Source: Leptasterias polaris (Eukaryota > Echinodermata > Asteroidea > Forcipulatida > Asteriidae). From it: 64,000 nucleotides of DNA. Positions 47,750 to 57,266 of the stretch are shown here, in pieces. The notes below the pieces were generated by a model that worked only from the letters and a program-made list of their open reading frames with translations, had not been told where the DNA came from and did not search any database. The number at the start of each line of letters is the position of its first letter. Positions within the stretch are counted from its first letter, which is position 1. The position numbers and the translations under genes are program-made. Location: contig JAZGTN010000017.1 of assembly GCA_037783415.1 (NCBI GenBank), forward strand, positions 2,052,501-2,116,500, given 5' to 3'.

Positions 47750-49036
47750 TTAGAGAAACCGCTTTGGCGGTCGCCTGTTCCTCCCCGGATTTCGGCGGCC
47801 TAATTTTGGTTCCTCGGTTGCAGGGTTGCAGGGAGCACCTCCACTGGTAGGGGCCTCCAGTCCGTTATCCCCCGTAGTTGTGTTTCCCTCTACTTCAAGG
47901 GTGACTGAAGAATCCTCAATTCTATCTGGTTCTGCTACTTCACATTCCGAAATTACGTCTCTCTCCATGGTGCTGTGAATATTCCTGCCCGGGCTAGCTT
48001 GTTGGCTTGCCACTATTGGTGGCTGGTCAGGTAAGACTGGGCCGCACGACGATGGAGCCTCCATTGGGGTGATCTGCTGCCAAGAGGACAGCGGTGGGCC
48101 CTGGTACGACTTTAACCGATCGGCGTGTACCACTTGCATCCTCCCTCGAGGTTTCTGCTGTACACGAAACGTGACGTCTGAAAGCCTCTTCAGAATCAAG
48201 TAAAGGCCCTTCCAACGACACTGTAACTTTGGTGACACGCCCTTTTTCCTGGTTGGGTCATAAAGCCATGCAAATTCGCCCTCATGGTATCCAGCCTCTT
48301 GCGCAGTCCGATCATAAGTCCGGCGTTGGTGCCTGGCACTCTTCCTGAGTTTCTGTCTCGCCCTGTCATGGGCCTCTTGGAGACGTGCCCTTAGGTCCTC
48401 CCCGTAGTCCGTGTCGGGTTTTGCTCCCTCGGCCATCAGTCCCTCAGTCGTTAAATCGACAGGCAGCACAACCTCTCTGCCCAGCATAAGCATGTTGGGC
48501 GTTTCTCCTGTCGATTCCTGAGGCACTGACCGGTAGGCAAAGGTCGCCAATGCCAATTGTCTATCCCAGTCCTTTTGATTATTCTTCGGGTCGATCATCA
48601 TCGAGACGGTATCGATCAGCATTCGATTGAAGCGCTCGACCATACCGTCCGACTTAGGGTTATACGCCACCGTGCGCGTTTTCCTTATCCCTAAGATGTC
48701 GCACATATTCGTGAACACATCGGACATGAAGTTTCTTCCTTGATCCGAGTGTAATTCTCGTGGAACTCCGAAACGGCTTACAAAGTTTTCCACAAAAATG
48801 GTTGCAACGGTATTAGCTGTGCCGTTGGGGAGTGGGTAGGCCTCCATCCACTTGGTGAAATAGTCCCCAACGACAAGGATCCATTTGTTTCCGCTCTCAG
48901 TTGGGGGCAGAGGCCCGACGAGGTCCAAAGCAACCCTTTCCATTGGAGCACCGGTGAGATACAGCTGAAGGGGCGCTCGTCTACGTTTGGCGGGTGATTT
49001 TCGCTTAGCACAAGTAATGCATTTACGGCAGTACAC
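47750..49036 (-). CDS. pol: pol segment 3: integrase catalytic core and C-terminus
   Basis: 428 residues after an in-frame TGA. It starts with the second half of the integrase HHCC zinc-binding domain (C3, C6, C9 visible; the His pair is in the preceding segment). The DDE core has D38 (ALDLVGPL), D98 (HSDQG) and E134 (GMVERFN); D98 to E134 has the exact 35-residue spacing of retroviral-type integrases. A GPY/F-like module follows (RWKGLYLIL) in which Leu replaces the usual Pro. The Pro/Ser-rich tail extends to the stop. No chromodomain is seen. It inserts cDNA into the genome. The first codon here (GTG) is only the codon after the stop, not a real start. Confidence 0.9.
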   Translation of the reverse strand: MYCRKCITCAKRKSPAKRRRAPLQLYLTGAPMERVALDLVGPLPPTESGNKWILVVGDYFTKWMEAYPLPNGTANTVATIFVENFVSRFGVPRELHSDQGRNFMSDVFTNMCDILGIRKTRTVAYNPKSDGMVERFNRMLIDTVSMMIDPKNNQKDWDRQLALATFAYRSVPQESTGETPNMLMLGREVVLPVDLTTEGLMAEGAKPDTDYGEDLRARLQEAHDRARQKLRKSARHQRRTYDRTAQEAGYHEGEFAWLYDPTRKKGVSPKLQCRWKGLYLILKRLSDVTFRVQQKPRGRMQVVHADRLKSYQGPPLSSWQQITPMEAPSSCGPVLPDQPPIVASQQASPGRNIHSTMERDVISECEVAEPDRIEDSSVTLEVEGNTTTGDNGLEAPTSGGAPCNPATEEPKLGRRNPGRNRRPPKRFL

Positions 49037-50302
49037 TCACACGTCTGCTCCCATGCTCGACCAGTAATACCTCAGTTTTAATTTTGCCATGGTGCGTTTT
49101 ACCCCAAAGTGCCCACCGGTTACGCCTCCATGAATTTGTTGTAGTGCATAATCTCTGAGAGCTTTTGGCAAAATGATTTGCCTAGTGATTGTCCGTCCAT
49201 CATCCGACTCCCACCGGCGACAAAGAATGGTTTGCCGCACCTCCAACTGATCCCACAGCGTCCAGTAAATTTTGGTCGCAGGGCCATGCGCGGATACCTC
49301 ATCAAAGTTTGGGCGGCCTCCCTCTTTCTCCTTGGCTTGTATTATCCAGTTCATTGAGGGGTCATTGTGCTGCTCTTTACGAATCTCATCTATAGTGAGA
49401 CCGGGTTCCAGTACCACCCTTCTCGCCTTTGATTCTATGTCATCTATTCCAATTACTCCTTCGATGTTCTCACTCCCTTCGGCTGTCGCCTTCTCCGCAG
49501 TTCCAGCCTCACTCTCATCAGTTTGTCCACATTGACTGCATGGTTTGCGTGAGAGGCCGTCGGCATTGCCGTGCTTTTTCCCCGGGCGATGTACAATTTG
49601 GTAGTTGTATTCCCTGATGGCCTCAAGCCATCTGGCCACTTGTCCCTCAGGGTTTTTGAAGTTTAGTAACCAGCGCAAAGCTGCATGATCGGTCCTGATG
49701 GTGACCTTTCTTCCGTATAGGTATTGCCGGTGATGTTTTAGATAACACACCACAGCTAAAAGTTCCCGGCGAGCCACGCAATAGTTGCGTTCCGGTTTGG
49801 TTAGGGTCCTGCTCGCATATGAGATTACTCGTTCCGTGCCATTCTGGATTTGAGACAAGACTCCCCCAATGCCTGTTCCACTCGCGTCCGTATCCAAGAT
49901 GAAGTCCAATTCTGGGTCTGGGTATGCAAGGATCGGTGCCCTCTGTAGTTCACACTTAAGATCTTGGAAAGAGGCCTCGCAGTCCTCGTCCCACTGGAAC
50001 TTCCTCGCTTTTTCCGTGAGGCGGTGTAATGGGCGGGCAACATCCGCAAACCCTCGAATAAATCTTCTATAGTAGGAGGCGAGTCCAAGGAAACTCCGCA
50101 CTCCTCTAACATCTCTTGGTGTAGACCACGACTTGATGGCTTCAATTTTATCCGGGTCCGTGGATATTCCACTCTCGCAGACCACGTGCCCCAAATATTT
50201 GACAGTGTTGCGAAAGAGGAAGCACTTACTTGGCTTTAACTTTAGCCCCGCTGCACGTAGCCTCAACAACACCTCCCGTAGGCGGTTTATCTCCTCTTCC
50301 AC
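49037..50302 (-). CDS. pol: pol segment 2: RT connection, RNase H, integrase zinc-binding start
   Basis: 421 residues in a frame displaced from segment 1. It begins just after the RT active site with the thumb/connection (LKLKPSKCFLF, FLGLASYYRRFI), then RNase H with DTDASGTGIGG, RRELLAV and RTDHAAL, the RWLEAIREYNY and HRPGKKHGNADGLSR motifs, and finally the HHCC start (HGGVTGGHFG, YYW). It ends in TGA between the His and Cys pairs of the zinc-binding domain, so the product would lack the integrase core. Confidence 0.9.
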   Translation of the reverse strand: MEEEINRLREVLLRLRAAGLKLKPSKCFLFRNTVKYLGHVVCESGISTDPDKIEAIKSWSTPRDVRGVRSFLGLASYYRRFIRGFADVARPLHRLTEKARKFQWDEDCEASFQDLKCELQRAPILAYPDPELDFILDTDASGTGIGGVLSQIQNGTERVISYASRTLTKPERNYCVARRELLAVVCYLKHHRQYLYGRKVTIRTDHAALRWLLNFKNPEGQVARWLEAIREYNYQIVHRPGKKHGNADGLSRKPCSQCGQTDESEAGTAEKATAEGSENIEGVIGIDDIESKARRVVLEPGLTIDEIRKEQHNDPSMNWIIQAKEKEGGRPNFDEVSAHGPATKIYWTLWDQLEVRQTILCRRWESDDGRTITRQIILPKALRDYALQQIHGGVTGGHFGVKRTMAKLKLRYYWSSMGADV

Positions 50303-51630
50303 GTTCTTCCCGTATACGATACATCGTCAAGGTAAACTAATAATGTGTCCCATTGAAGTCTGGCGACGACCCGCTCCATGAGCCTTTCAAAGGTGGCGGG
50401 TGCGTTGCACAGTCCGAACGGCATTACCCGCCAGCTGTACAAACCTCCACGCACCACAAATGCTGACTTTTGTCTGGCCTTCTCGTCCAGTTCCACTTGC
50501 CAGTATCCGGATGCGAGGTCTAGGGTCGAAAACCACCTCGCCCCGGATAACGCGTCGAGGGTGTCGTCAATGCGTGGCACTGGATAGGCATCCTTAATTG
50601 TTGCCTCATTTAGTCCTCGGTAGTCGACGCAAAAGCGTTTCGTGCCATCCTTCTTTCTCACCAAGACGACGTTTGAGGCCCACGGGCTGTCAGAAGGCTC
50701 AATGACTCCCCTCTGTAGCAGGTCCTCCACTTGCCTATCTATCTCTTGTTGATTGCAAGTTGGGTGTCTCCGAGGCCTCTCCTTATGGGGTCTCGCACCA
50801 CCAGTGTCAATCCGGTGTTTCACAAAATCTGTCCTTCCTAAGTCCTTGTCCCCTTTAGAGAACACGTCAGCAAACTCGGATAGAAGTTTGGCCACGGCCT
50901 CATGGTGTTGAGGCTCCAGGCCTCCAATGCTATTGTCGTATAATTCCATCAGGTGCGAGGGAATTGTGGCATCTCCATTTCCTCCACGGTCTAAGGTCCC
51001 TTTTGGAGGCTCTTCAACATCTTGTTCACGAATCGGCGTGAGGTTTCCCGCTGTAGTTCCGCTACGAAGTACACACTCTTTGAGGCCTGGGTTTAGCACC
51101 CTTAATGGCAATTTGTCCTCTGGCTCAGCATTAACAAGAGTCCTGGCGATTACGAGTCCCTTTTTGGCAAGCCCACTGTTCCCTGCAATTGGTTCGATCA
51201 TACCGACTCTGCCAATCCCTAGTCCTGTAGACACAACACCGGGCACTATTGCCTCATACCCCGGTGGTATCACGGTAGTCTCTGCCACAGTAACACGTAC
51301 GTGTAACGAAGTCCCCCATTGAGATGTACATCTGATTGTCTCTCCATTAACCATGAGTTCACAAGTCGCGAAATCCAATTTGCCTCCTGTCGGTATCAGG
51401 AAATCCATCCCAAGAATTCCCTGGGTCTTGATCTTTGCAAATACGGCTCTAAGCGGAAACGAGGTTCTGCCTATCCGGACATCAATGTCGGCCATCCCAA
51501 GTGTGTTCATGGCCGTCCCGTCCGCTGTCAGAACTCTTCCTCCGTCCTGTGTCAACGTCGGGCGCCTCTCCTCTGAGATCTGGTAGTATATCTCGGATGA
51601 GATTATGGTATCGGTGGTGCCTGTATCCCT
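50287..51630 (-). CDS. pol: pol segment 1: aspartic protease and reverse transcriptase
   Basis: The protease active site DTGTTDT lies at 51627-51607 in this frame, upstream of any ATG, so the segment must be entered from gag by frameshift or reflects a 1-base deletion. The protease flap and ILGMDFL region follow. RT motifs: VRKKDGTKRFCVDYRGLN, STLDLASGYWQ, MPFGLCNAPATFERLM and the catalytic YLDD at 50334-50323. The frame is lost about ten bases after YLDD and terminates shortly after. It makes DNA from element RNA. Everything downstream is in segments 2 and 3. Confidence 0.9.
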   Translation of the reverse strand, partial: RDTGTTDTIISSEIYYQISEERRPTLTQDGGRVLTADGTAMNTLGMADIDVRIGRTSFPLRAVFAKIKTQGILGMDFLIPTGGKLDFATCELMVNGETIRCTSQWGTSLHVRVTVAETTVIPPGYEAIVPGVVSTGLGIGRVGMIEPIAGNSGLAKKGLVIARTLVNAEPEDKLPLRVLNPGLKECVLRSGTTAGNLTPIREQDVEEPPKGTLDRGGNGDATIPSHLMELYDNSIGGLEPQHHEAVAKLLSEFADVFSKGDKDLGRTDFVKHRIDTGGARPHKERPRRHPTCNQQEIDRQVEDLLQRGVIEPSDSPWASNVVLVRKKDGTKRFCVDYRGLNEATIKDAYPVPRIDDTLDALSGARWFSTLDLASGYWQVELDEKARQKSAFVVRGGLYSWRVMPFGLCNAPATFERLMERVVARLQWDTLLVYLDDVSYTGRTWKRR

Positions 51631-53489
51631 AAAAACGAGACCGGGGTCGACCGCACCTCCCCCGTTACATAGAGTCCTTGCTCCGGTGAAAGTAACGGTG
51701 CGAATATTTGTCGCACGGCCTCAGGAAATGGAATCCCGTTCTCATTTGTGCAGCCTCCTTGGTGTTGCTCTAACGGGGCCTCGAGCCTCCGGCCGGGCCT
51801 CAAGGTTGAGCGCTTATAGTTAGTTTTGTTTCGACTGCCTCTTCCGTATGACTGTTGGCAATCCTTGACACGTCCTGATTTCTTGCCCACTTGACAGTCA
51901 TCTTGGGCCATCCACCTCGGGTGAGGCCGATAAATCCGTGTGTCAGTTTTCTTTGGCAGGGGTGCTCCATCGTCACCCTTTACAGCCTGCCCAGCTACTA
52001 GACCCTGGTGGTATTTCTGTATTTGGCACGCTACCTCCGACACGATCTTATCCCTCACTTCCTCCTCAAATCCCATCCTACATCTCTTGTTGTCATAATT
52101 CTGTCCAACTCGGTGGGCCTCTATCTTTTCGAAATTCTCCGTTGCTAGTGCTGCTTGGATGGCTTCATCCAAGTTAGACGGTTTAGCTCGGAAAACTCCC
52201 TCCCTTATCGACTGGCCAGCCAGTGCGTCCGCAAAATGTCCCCTGGCGAGACGATCTCTTCCGGCTTCGGTAAATTCCGGGTAAGCCAGGGCAGTTAGCT
52301 CCCGAATAGATTGTCCCAACTCCTGAATTGTTTCTTTCTCGCCTTGGCGCTTGTTCCGCAGTTCCATGAGAAAGTTTTCAGCCATTTGGCCCGGCCCAAA
52401 TCTGGCATCTAGCAGTCTAAGAAGCTCCCTATAGTTGTAATGCTGACCGACCCCATTCCTCTGTAGGTTGACTAAAACCTTCAAGGCGGGTCCTTGGAGA
52501 CTTGCTGCCAAGAAGGCTGCGGCCTCCACGTCACTCCAATCATTTGTCAGCTTGCATGACTCGAAATGACCCTTGTAGTCAATCCAAGGCTGTTTCCCAT
52601 TAAACCTATCTGGCGTGATGTTAGGGCGCCTCCTCCTTTCTTCTGCCTTTGGTGACGTCTGTTTGACACGTGGGGCGTCGATGAAGCCTGGCGTGACTTC
52701 ACCATTCCCAGCAGGCTCCTTGCTCACAGGCGACGCCTCCAAAGTTCTTTGTTCACCGTTCAGCTGGTGCAAATCCGTCCAAAACGCAGCAGCTGTCTCA
52801 TCATCCACTTCACTCTTCGGCTGTGTTTTCAGCCGGCGGCCTCCAGGGTGAGTTTCGGGTGCCGCGGACATTTGCTGAGGCTCGGACCGTGTTCCAAATC
52901 TCGCATGCCATTCATCCAGTCCACGTATCCTCGTGTCGCGCCTCAGCGGCCAAGGTGTGGTTGAAGAGGCCCCTGTGAGGCCTTCCCATCCAACACTATC
53001 TCTACTAACTGGCGAGGCCTCCAAAAGGAGCTTGCCACTCACTTCCGTATTCCTTCCTTCCGTTGATTGTGCCTGAGGCCTCAACCGTCCAGCCTCTGAA
53101 TTTCCCAGGGTTGGTGTTCCTTGGGTTTGACCTTGGCCGGCCTCATTGTTTCTAGCCCGTGCACGGGAGGCATTTCCTGCTGCCTCCGTAACCGATGACC
53201 TCTCCATGGTCATCACATCCCCCTGAACGGGTCCTTCAGGAGTGTTCTTGTGTCCCGATGTGGTAGTCGGCACCAAGTTTCTCCATCCGTCCACTCTCTC
53301 CTTCGCTTGCCGAGACACAAGCGAGCTGAGGCGCTCAATCTCAGCAATCCACCGCTCCTCCATGGAGCGGCTTAACAGCTCCTCTTGTCGCTGTATCTCT
53401 CCCGATATCCTATCTATTTCCTGCTGAAGGTTCATCAGGGCCTCCTCACTCAGGGCAGGGCTTATGCTTCGCCCATTCATAGCGTCCAT
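51603..53489 (-). CDS. gag: gag polyprotein
   Basis: 628 residues from ATG. An N-terminal coiled-coil-like region (about 15-60, repeated EEIDRI/QRQEEL-type heptads), a long Pro/Ser/Thr-rich linker, then a Ty3-type capsid region (about 290-465: DRFNGKQPWIDYKGHFE, LQGPALKVL, LLRLLDARFGP, FANAL-like FADAL). A C-terminal basic segment near 530-545 (CQVGKKSGRVKDC) looks like a decayed CCHC knuckle in which the second Cys and the His are missing; the intact spacing is not present. The C-terminus reads into the start of the protease (TPVSFL) before leaving frame. It forms the particle and packages RNA. Confidence 0.85.
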   Translation of the reverse strand: MDAMNGRSISPALSEEALMNLQQEIDRISGEIQRQEELLSRSMEERWIAEIERLSSLVSRQAKERVDGWRNLVPTTTSGHKNTPEGPVQGDVMTMERSSVTEAAGNASRARARNNEAGQGQTQGTPTLGNSEAGRLRPQAQSTEGRNTEVSGKLLLEASPVSRDSVGWEGLTGASSTTPWPLRRDTRIRGLDEWHARFGTRSEPQQMSAAPETHPGGRRLKTQPKSEVDDETAAAFWTDLHQLNGEQRTLEASPVSKEPAGNGEVTPGFIDAPRVKQTSPKAEERRRRPNITPDRFNGKQPWIDYKGHFESCKLTNDWSDVEAAAFLAASLQGPALKVLVNLQRNGVGQHYNYRELLRLLDARFGPGQMAENFLMELRNKRQGEKETIQELGQSIRELTALAYPEFTEAGRDRLARGHFADALAGQSIREGVFRAKPSNLDEAIQAALATENFEKIEAHRVGQNYDNKRCRMGFEEEVRDKIVSEVACQIQKYHQGLVAGQAVKGDDGAPLPKKTDTRIYRPHPRWMAQDDCQVGKKSGRVKDCQQSYGRGSRNKTNYKRSTLRPGRRLEAPLEQHQGGCTNENGIPFPEAVRQIFAPLLSPEQGLYVTGEVRSTPVSFLGIQAPPIP

Positions 53490-53746
53490 ACACGCGGCCT
53501 CTCTATTCCTGGAGCCTCTAGAATGTCTTCCGGAGATGGATATCTCGCCTCCAATCCTTGCAGAATAACAGCAACGTGTGTATGATGCGTTACTCTGGCT
53601 ATCCTGTCTATGCTTGAGATCTGATCCGTTGAGGCTCTCCTTACGGCTTCAAGCGATAGACGATTTTTGAGTACAAGAATTAATGTAACAAATGCAATGA
53701 TTACAATAAGGGCAAAACAAATCGTCCAAAGAATCCAATATTGCAT
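53477..53746 (-). CDS. Small membrane-protein ORF upstream of gag
   Basis: 89 residues from the ATG at 53746, overlapping the gag start by 13 bases in another frame. The N-terminus is one strongly hydrophobic segment (MQYWILWTICFALIVIIAFV, then TLILVLKN), followed by a basic/polar tail (SLEAVRRAS). This predicts a single-pass membrane protein with a short outside end. The frame is open further upstream to 53815 but without an ATG. No family is recognised. It could be a chance ORF in the leader, but the hydrophobic run of over 20 residues is unusual for chance. Confidence 0.45.
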   Translation of the reverse strand: MQYWILWTICFALIVIIAFVTLILVLKNRLSLEAVRRASTDQISSIDRIARVTHHTHVAVILQGLEARYPSPEDILEAPGIERPRVWTL

Positions 53747-53860
53747 GTCCCATGCAGTGTAAAAGTTAGTGAGGTTCCTACTTCCCAGGCAGCGCCTCGT
53801 CCAAGCCAGCCTCACTGTCTTGGAAAAGTTGTCCCAGAACCAAAAACTGAATACGTGTTA
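53747..53860 (-). other. Leader between primer site and small ORF
   Basis: Short 5' untranslated segment of the element. No further feature seen. Confidence 0.5.
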
Positions 53861-53877
53861 TCCCACTTCTGACACCA
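53861..53877 (-). promoter_or_regulatory. Primer binding site, tRNA-Leu type
   Basis: On minus, TGGTGTCAGAAGTGGGA lies two bases inside the 5' LTR. Its plus-strand complement TCCCACTTCTGACACCA matches the general 3' end of eukaryotic tRNA-Leu including CCA. Confidence 0.8.
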
Positions 53878-53879
53878 TT

Positions 53880-54404
53880 TGTGGCGTTTTTCATCGACCG
53901 GGTAACCTTTCCGGCAATCCCAAGTAATCACACAGGCGCACTCCCAAATGCGGGAGGCCGGGGGCAGGTCCGTTCAGGCCGAAATATACCGCCTCACGCA
54001 CAGAGCCTCAAGTTCCAGGACAATTCCAATCCAGTAAAACGGGGGAAGACGAGGGGCAGGGGAAGCACTCCAAGAAATAACAACCTAGTACACAATTCTC
54101 GGTTATTAAGTGATTTATTCACCACAACTCAACTCAAAGCCTCACCCTATCCGTCACGCAGCTACAGAGCCTCAGCCTCACGCAGCTACAGAGCCTCCGC
54201 CTCACGCACTGAATTGACGCTCGTTTACGCACACCAATAACTTGCAATGACTTGATCTGCTGCACTAATAACTTGCACTGCCTTGCTCGCGCGCTGTCGC
54301 GCCTTTTATAGCTGCCGCTGCGCGTAGCGCCCTCAGTGTTGCAGACTCGCCGCGCTGCCTGTCGCATTGCGCATGTAAATAACGCGCGGGCGAATTTACG
54401 TACA
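53880..54404 (-). repeat. 5' LTR with promoter
   Basis: On minus it starts TGTACGTAAATTCGCC. The TATA box is GCTATAAAAGGC (TATAAAA at 54310-54304). The polyadenylation signal AATAAA is at 54119-54114. A tandem CACGCAGCTACAGAGCCTC pair follows further on. It ends in CGCCACA next to the primer site. ATAC at 54405-54408 is the right target duplication. Confidence 0.95.
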
Positions 54405-54411
54405 ATACGTA

Positions 54412-54779
54412 CAGTCCTTCTGATTTGAAAATCACAGGCGTGTGGAAAAAAGCACACCTGGATTTTTCGAGGGGTGCGATTTTGCAGAGCGGCAAATTTG
54501 TGGTACAGGCTCAGGATCGTCCAGAAACAGGTTTTGTATATGTTTTGTAGATTTCGAAGCTTATCGGAACCGTAAAAATGTGAACTATAACCGGATATTT
54601 AGTATGCATCTTACATTTTTACTAAAGGCACCGACAGCAGTTGGATAAAAAGTATAATTACGCCAAAAATGAATGCCAAGGTGTGCATTTTTAGAGGGAT
54701 CAGGCGTGTGATTATTCGCACTCCTGGGAAAGCTTTTAGGCGTGCGGGTGCGATCGCACGCCTCAAATCAGAAGGACTG
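54412..54779. mobile_element. Short TIR element (MITE), 368 bp
   Basis: A perfect 17-bp terminal inverted repeat CAGTCCTTCTGATTTGA at 54412-54428 and, reversed, at 54763-54779. The interior is rich in GGCGTGTG/GCACACC-type inverted motifs and encodes nothing. The LTR element inserted 7 bp to its left. No convincing target duplication. Confidence 0.8.
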
Positions 54780-54814
54780 ATAAACGGTATTTGTTTAAAA
54801 TATTTTAATGGCAG

Positions 54815-56503
54815 GATTCCCCAATGTGATCGGAGCCGTCGATGGAACCATGTAAGGGTGGAGCCACCATCAGAGACAAGAAACACCTATATAAATAGGA
54901 AAGGATTTGCATCCCTGAACTGTCTAGTAAATTAATTACACATCCCATTTTTTTAACATCACAAAAAGATGGTAGAACATAAGTTGGGGCAAGATTATTT
55001 CAATCCTCTGATTACAAAGATACAAATAATTAAACCTGTAACAGTTCTAATTTACAGCTGGCAGTCTTGTTTAAGAGAAATGTAAAGTTTCAGGCCTACA
55101 TGTTTTGTAATTTTTTAGGCAAATGATTTCGACCAGTGGCTTTGGAATGGCTTCTTCAATAAATCAGTGTTGAGTCACATTTTGTCAAAAGATGACAGTA
55201 TTTCAGATGCTTACATTTTTAGGCTGGTTGATAGTTGATACTTCATGTGTTAACAACTTTATACAAAGTTTGTAGAATAGAATACATTTTTTTCTCTACC
55301 ATATCTCACAAGTATTTCTATTTTTATCTGCTAAATTGCAGTTTAGTAATAAATTAAAATTAAACCAAATTGTGCAAGTATGTTTTCTTGTTATTTCCAA
55401 TGAAAAATCCCAACTCAACCGCCTCTAACATAATTAATTGCAGATGGTGTGTGACTATCGAAAGCGGTTTCTTGATGTGGTGATAAAGTTCCCTGGCTCT
55501 GCCCATAACATGACAGCAGAATGTGGAGGGAGAGCTCTCTCGGCAGAGCTATGGAAGCAAGAAAATACTTTCCCCAAATACCTGATTTGTTTTTGGGTTT
55601 GCTACAAACAAAACTGAACAATCTTTAACTTTCACATGTTGATTTCAATGCTTTCATTTCAACATATTTTGTTTACTTTTGTTAACTGAATTCCTCATTG
55701 CAGACAGATGGCCCAACTGCATCATATTAGGCGACAGCGCTTATTACCAACGCGTATTTCTCATGACCCCCTATAATGACCCCGAAAATGAGACACAAGC
55801 CCAGTATAACACAGTACATGCTGTAAAAAGGTAGGTGTACATGTAAGCGCTAATATTAAGCATAGTTTTGAACCTTTTCCTTTAGGATTTATTCTAAGTA
55901 ATTCTTTAGTAGTACATGTATCTGTGGTAAAAGGTCATATTATTAGTTACCACACAAGCGCATCATAGTTTTAAGCACTTGAAGCAGTCAATATTTGCAT
56001 AATATCACACTCTTGTTGCTATGGATCTACTAATCAAAATCAAGGGTTCAAGTTTGCTTGAAGATAAGGTGTTGCATACCTTTTCATAAATTTTGGAAGG
56101 AATATGATTTACAGACTCAATAACAATTTCTATGCAGATCACTCATAGAGCAGACGTTTGGCATTGCCAAAAGGCGGTTTGCTCTCATGAAAACCGGAAC
56201 GAGAGTAAGACAAATGAGCAAGCCTCCACAACTTTGGCATCGATGAAGGTAATCTTTCAATTATAAAAAATAATAAAAATTAAAAAAAATCAATTGTGAG
56301 ATTAAAGACACAAAATAACTGTCAACATTAATTTTCTCCCAGGGGACCTAATGCCAGAAGAGGCTGAGCAAGAAAGAATTCCAGAATCCAGTCAACATTT
56401 TGAAAGAGAAGTTGGCAATGACACAGTCGTTGGAAAAGGCATGAGAAACGAGATTGCAGCTGCAATACATCGCCACAGACACGATCGTAGAGTTGACCAG
56501 TAA
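54815..56503 (+). pseudogene. Harbinger-type (HARBI1-like) DDE transposase, decayed and spliced
   Basis: Exons recognised from protein similarity and splice sites: 54815-54926 (FPNVIGAVDGT, then EPPSETR, YINRKGFASLN), 55444 to about 55585 (MVCDYRKRFLDVV, FPGSAHN), 55704-55830 (ILGDSAYY, LMTPYNDPE, YNTVHAV), 56138-56248 (SLIEQTFGIAKRRFALMKTG) and 56343-56503 (DLMPEEAEQE to TAA). Acceptors and donors have AG/GT, and the third-to-fourth exon join is in phase. First catalytic Asp is in GAVDG, second in GDSAY, Glu in IEQTFG. Frame is lost by single-base deletions after DGT (about 54850) and about 56215. The 5' third of the protein, with the helix-turn-helix, is absent. Domesticated HARBI1 is unlikely given the breaks. 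Confidence 0.75.
55985..56080 (+). repeat. Fragment of the TTATCTTCAAGCA element
   Basis: ATATCACACTCTTGTTGCTA followed by GTTTGCTTGAAGATAAGG matches the right halves of the elements at 56962-57108 and 59247-59393. It lies in an intron of the transposase pseudogene. Confidence 0.7.
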
Positions 56504-56807
56504 TACTATTAAACCTCTCTATTATCCCATCAAAATTTCACATACATTTTAATTTTTATAGTCTCGCTTATGTTGAAAAGGTGCTTTACTGAAGAGGAAC
56601 ATGCCACTTGGAACATGCTTTAAGTCATTGATGTAATAATATACAGTGAAATCATAACGATTACTAGATGTAAGTTTTTATTACATTTAACAAAAACAAG
56701 GTGTTCGGCATGACGTTCAAATATTGGATGTAACACATCCCAGCTTGAACACATCCCAGCTTGGTTTCAGTATTTATTGCTCTGTAAACTGCACCTTTAG
56801 GATGACA

Positions 56808-57108
56808 TCATGTTACAACAATCACACAAGCGCGAGTGGAATACGTAAAAATATAGCGCTTCTGCGTCCCATATCCAACAACCCCGAAGGCCGAGTTGGA
56901 TATGGGACGCAGACGCGCTATGTTTTTCCGTATTCTACGAGCGTGCGTGTGATAACGTATTTATCTTCAAGCAAACTTGATGCGCATTTAGAACACACAA
57001 TACGCAGGGCGAGATATGGGCCGTGCAATATAAGTTTATATCACACTCCTGGTTGCTATGGATCGACCAATTAGAATCGAATAGTCAGGCCTGCTTGAAG
57101 ATAATTGG
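56808..57108. mobile_element. Hairpin plus short TIR element, copy 1
   Basis: 56815-56955 is a long hairpin: arms of about 60 bases (TCACACAAGCGCGAGTGGAA and TGCGTCCCATATCCAAC pairing with GTTGGATATGGGACGCA and CGTGCGTGTGA) around AACCCCGAAGGCCGA. It abuts 56962-57108, a small element with 13-bp ends TTATCTTCAAGCA / TGCTTGAAGATAA. The pair occurs inverted at 59247-59550. Confidence 0.85.
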
Positions 57109-57266
57109 TGATATCATTTTACCAGGAACACAAATATTAAATTTAACATATCCCGACCTAAGCTCAGCTTAATGAAAAATGTACATTTGGGGCGACGTCA
57201 TGTAAAACTTAATCATGCCGAGCACCTTGTTTTTTCTTTTGCATCAAAAAATTATGTTTATTTAGT

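Larger units (their letters stand above)
45752..54404 (-). mobile_element. Complete Ty3/Gypsy-type LTR retrotransposon (8.65 kb)
   Basis: Two direct LTRs of 526 and 525 bp, ATAC target duplication, tRNA-Leu-type primer site, gag, protease, reverse transcriptase, RNase H and integrase in Ty3/Gypsy order, and an additional zinc-finger ORF after pol. The LTRs differ by five substitutions and one 1-base indel, so insertion is recent relative to the surrounding repeats. Coding is broken: net single-base deletions at the gag/protease junction and just after the RT active site, and an in-frame TGA in the integrase zinc-binding region. It may still serve as a trans-mobilised copy. Confidence 0.95.
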
